Below are positions 6,678 through 8,052 of a DNA stretch of 8,052 bases, piece by piece. Each line of letters begins with the position of its first letter. The stretch's first letter is position 1. The notes beneath the pieces were generated by a model that saw nothing but the letters and a program-made list of their open reading frames with translations, was not told the origin of the DNA and ran no database searches. This stretch comes from an uncultured Holophagaceae bacterium (GTDB taxonomy: Bacteria; Acidobacteriota; Holophagae; Holophagales; Holophagaceae). The translations under genes were made by a program, and so were the position numbers. The DNA is taken from positions 1 to 8,052 of the forward strand of contig CAIYNT010000140.1 of assembly GCA_903927605.1 (NCBI GenBank), given 5' to 3'.

Positions 6678-6694
6678 CTGGTATCGCCTTTGCA
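6678..6694 (+). promoter_or_regulatory. Candidate sigma-54 (-24/-12) promoter for the aspartase gene
   Basis: CTGGTATCGCCTTTGCA matches the sigma-54 pattern YTGGCACG-N4-TTGCW at the essential positions: GG at 6680-6681, GC at 6692-6693 and exactly 10 bp between them, with TGG and TTGC intact. It departs at three of the less constrained bases (C to T, C to T, G to C). Transcription would start near 6705, giving a leader of about 115 nt. The AT-rich DNA and inverted repeats upstream are placed as expected for enhancer sites and DNA bending. Confidence 0.6.
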
Positions 6695-6747
6695 ACTCAG
6701 GCTTGTCCCCCTGAAGTTGGGTCCGGTATGTCCCCTGCCGAGCACGC

Positions 6748-6765
6748 TGTGCCGATTCCGGCACA
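6748..6765 (+). other. Hairpin in the aspartase mRNA leader
   Basis: TGTGCCG-ATTC-CGGCACA: a perfect 7-bp stem with a 4-nt loop, 55 bp before the aspartase start codon and inside the leader predicted from the sigma-54 promoter. No T-run follows, so it is not a terminator. It could stabilise the message or, as an 18-bp palindrome in DNA, bind a dimeric regulator. Confidence 0.4.
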
Positions 6766-6804
6766 TATCCAGACCTGAACCCAGTACACCTCGCCACCTC
6801 TTCC

Positions 6805-6810
6805 AAGGAG
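6805..6810 (+). promoter_or_regulatory. Ribosome binding site that fixes the aspartase start
   Basis: AAGGAG, nine bases before the ATG at 6820. Because it fits this start and no other in-frame start nearby, the signal peptide is part of the translated product rather than an artefact of start choice. Confidence 0.85.
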
Positions 6811-6819
6811 AAACCAAAG

Positions 6820-8052
6820 ATGAACCTGACCAGACCTACCTCGAATGCCTGGCTGACCAGTTCCCTGGCCTGCGTCCTGGCTGTGGCCACGGCCAGCCCC
6901 GCCCTGGCCCAAGCCACCCGCAAGGAGCACGACTCCCTCGGAGACCGGCAGATCCCCGTTGCTGCCTACTGGGGTGCCCAGACGTCGCGGGCCGTGGAGA
7001 ACTTTCCCTTCAATACGCAGAAGCTCGAGCATTTCCCAACCTTCATCCAGGCTTATGCCTATGTGAAGAAGGCCGCGGCCCAGGCCAACTTCGAACTGGA
7101 CATCCTCCCCAAAGCGAAGCTGGACGCCATCAGCCAGGCCTGCGATGAGCTCATCGCAGGCAAGCTGCACGACCAGTTCCCCGAGGACATGGTCCAGGCC
7201 GGCGCAGGCACCTCCACCAACATGAACTTCAACGAGGTCATCGCCAACCGTGGCCTGGAGCTGATGGGCAAGCACAAGGGTGAATATGCCTTCCTGCACC
7301 CCAACGATGACGTCAACCTCTCTCAATCCACGAACGACAACTATCCCACCTCAGCCAAGGTGGCCGTGGTCATGGAAATAGACCAGGCCCTCAAGAACTT
7401 GAAATTGCTCAAGGCGGCCCTCGAAGCCAAGGGGACTGAATTCAAGGACGTCATCAAGATGGGCCGCACCGAAATGCAGGATGCCGTGCCCGTGACCCTC
7501 GGCCAGGAGTTCTTCGGATTCGCCGATAACATCAATGAAGCCATTGAGCAGTTGCAGGATGCGCAGACTTCCTTCCTGAGGGTGAACCTGGGCGGGACTG
7601 CCATTGGTACCGGCCTCAACAGCCCCCCCAGGTACAGCGCCCTGTCCATCCAGAAGCTCGCGAAGCTGACGGGCTACGCCTTCGTGCCCAACCATGATCT
7701 GGTGGGCGCGTCTTCCGATTGCGCCAGCTACGTCCGGATGTCCGGTGCCATGAAGCGCGCGGGCCTGGCCATGTCGAAGATCGCCAACGACCTGCGCCTG
7801 ATGTCTTCCGGACCGCGCACGGGGTTCTTCGAGATCACCCTGCCCGCCACCCAGCCTGGATCTTCCATCATGCCTGGCAAGGTGAACCCGGTGATCTGCG
7901 AAGTCACTTCCAGCGTCGCCTACCAGCTCTGCGGCTACGACACGACGGTAACCATGGCCGCTGAATTGAGCAGCCTCGAGCTCAACCCGGTGGAGTGCAT
8001 CATTGTCTACGATGAACTGGTCGGCGCCGACCTGCTGGCCAAGGCGGCCGAA
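6820..8052 (+). CDS. aspA: Aspartate ammonia-lyase with signal peptide (3' end outside window)
   Basis: Reversibly deaminates L-aspartate to fumarate and ammonium; member of the fumarase/aspartase superfamily. 411 residues are visible and the frame is still open, so roughly 60-80 C-terminal residues are missing (E. coli AspA has 478). Residues 1-30 form a signal peptide: MNLTRPTSN, a hydrophobic stretch SSLACVLAVATA, then SPALA-Q with an AxA cleavage site after residue 30. The mature part then begins with the normal aspartase start (SLGDRQIPVAAYWGAQTSRAVENF). Superfamily signatures are intact: GAGTSTNMN at 128-136, SQSTNDNYPT at 168-177, KMGRTEMQDAVPVTLGQEF at 213-231, GGTAIGTGLN and GSSIMPGKVNP at 347-357, whose flexible loop carries the catalytic serine. 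GLELMGKHKGEY and QDAVPVTLGQ favour aspartase over fumarase: fumarase has His before LQDA, this protein has Glu-Met, E. coli AspA Gln-Leu. Export to the periplasm is an inference from the signal peptide; E. coli AspA is cytoplasmic. Confidence 0.9.
   Translation, partial: MNLTRPTSNAWLTSSLACVLAVATASPALAQATRKEHDSLGDRQIPVAAYWGAQTSRAVENFPFNTQKLEHFPTFIQAYAYVKKAAAQANFELDILPKAKLDAISQACDELIAGKLHDQFPEDMVQAGAGTSTNMNFNEVIANRGLELMGKHKGEYAFLHPNDDVNLSQSTNDNYPTSAKVAVVMEIDQALKNLKLLKAALEAKGTEFKDVIKMGRTEMQDAVPVTLGQEFFGFADNINEAIEQLQDAQTSFLRVNLGGTAIGTGLNSPPRYSALSIQKLAKLTGYAFVPNHDLVGASSDCASYVRMSGAMKRAGLAMSKIANDLRLMSSGPRTGFFEITLPATQPGSSIMPGKVNPVICEVTSSVAYQLCGYDTTVTMAAELSSLELNPVECIIVYDELVGADLLAKAAE

Larger units (their letters stand above)
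6363..6819. promoter_or_regulatory. Long AT-rich divergent regulatory region (transporter / aspartase)
   Basis: The 457 bp between the two divergent start codons hold no convincing gene. Composition drops sharply: bases 6421-6540 have only 19 G or C of 120, against GC-rich genes on both sides. From left to right it contains the transporter's ribosome binding site (GGAGG on the - strand at 6368-6372), a T/A-rich core, an inverted CTGG-N8-CCAG at 6597-6612, the palindrome GGTTAACC at 6624-6631, an A/T run (6632-6656), CTGG repeats at 6657, 6668 and 6678, a sigma-54-type promoter at 6678-6694, a hairpin at 6748-6765 and the aspartase ribosome binding site. I could not pick a reliable promoter for the transporter. 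Confidence 0.7.

Noticed and set aside
6728..6778. 16-codon leader ORF (MSPAEHAVPIPAHIQT) before the aspartase
   Set aside because: It has no convincing ribosome binding site and no run of regulatory codons; too short to call without conservation data.
6837..6876. Lipoprotein signal at Cys18 of the aspartase (SLAC)
   Set aside because: The bases before Cys do not give a proper lipobox (Leu expected at -3, Ser seen) and the hydrophobic core continues past it to a better signal peptidase I site after residue 30.
1..8052. CRISPR arrays, tRNA or rRNA genes, prophage or toxin-antitoxin genes
   Set aside because: I looked for regularly spaced repeats, cloverleaf-like segments and small paired genes and saw none.

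Overview
The window looks like chromosomal DNA of a GC-rich, probably anaerobic or facultative Gram-negative bacterium. Genes are dense, GC-rich and mostly preceded by recognisable ribosome binding sites. The mix of a phosphotransacylase/phosphate butyryltransferase, a DASS dicarboxylate transporter and a secreted aspartase-like enzyme would fit a fermenting or metal-reducing acidobacterium of the Holophaga/Geothrix kind. That placement is inference from gene content and composition only; no rRNA gene or other decisive marker is present.

Layout. (1) Bases 1-1533: biosynthetic threonine ammonia-lyase (ilvA) on the + strand, lacking only its first few codons. (2) Bases 1690-2437: a complete 748-bp IS1595-like insertion sequence with perfect 18-bp terminal inverted repeats and an intact DDE transposase on the - strand. 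(3) Bases 2438-2579: the 5' stub of a - strand gene, probably a secreted Sel1/TPR-type protein, cut off by the right end of the IS. The rest of that gene is not found beyond the left end, and there is no target-site duplication, so a deletion or rearrangement accompanied or followed the insertion. (4) Bases 2860-3952: a two-gene - strand operon, a TfoX N-terminal-domain protein with a Lys/Ala-rich tail followed by the 16S rRNA methyltransferase rsmE. (5) Bases 3996-4898: a phosphate butyryl/acetyltransferase, divergent from the operon with only 43 bp between start codons. (6) Bases 4917-6362: a DASS (SLC13/CitT-type) anion transporter on the - strand, convergent with the transferase. (7) Bases 6363-6819: a long, very AT-rich intergenic region with a good sigma-54 promoter match. 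(8) Bases 6820-8052: an aspartate ammonia-lyase with a clear N-terminal signal peptide, running off the window end.

The part of most biological interest is the divergent transporter/aspartase pair. If the signal peptide works, aspartate would be deaminated to fumarate and ammonium outside the inner membrane, and the adjacent transporter could import the fumarate or exchange it for succinate. The sigma-54 promoter in front of the aspartase suggests activation by an enhancer-binding protein, as is known for C4-dicarboxylate (DctD-type) or nitrogen control. This pathway is inference; the signal peptide, enzyme signatures, transporter motifs and promoter match are read directly from the sequence.
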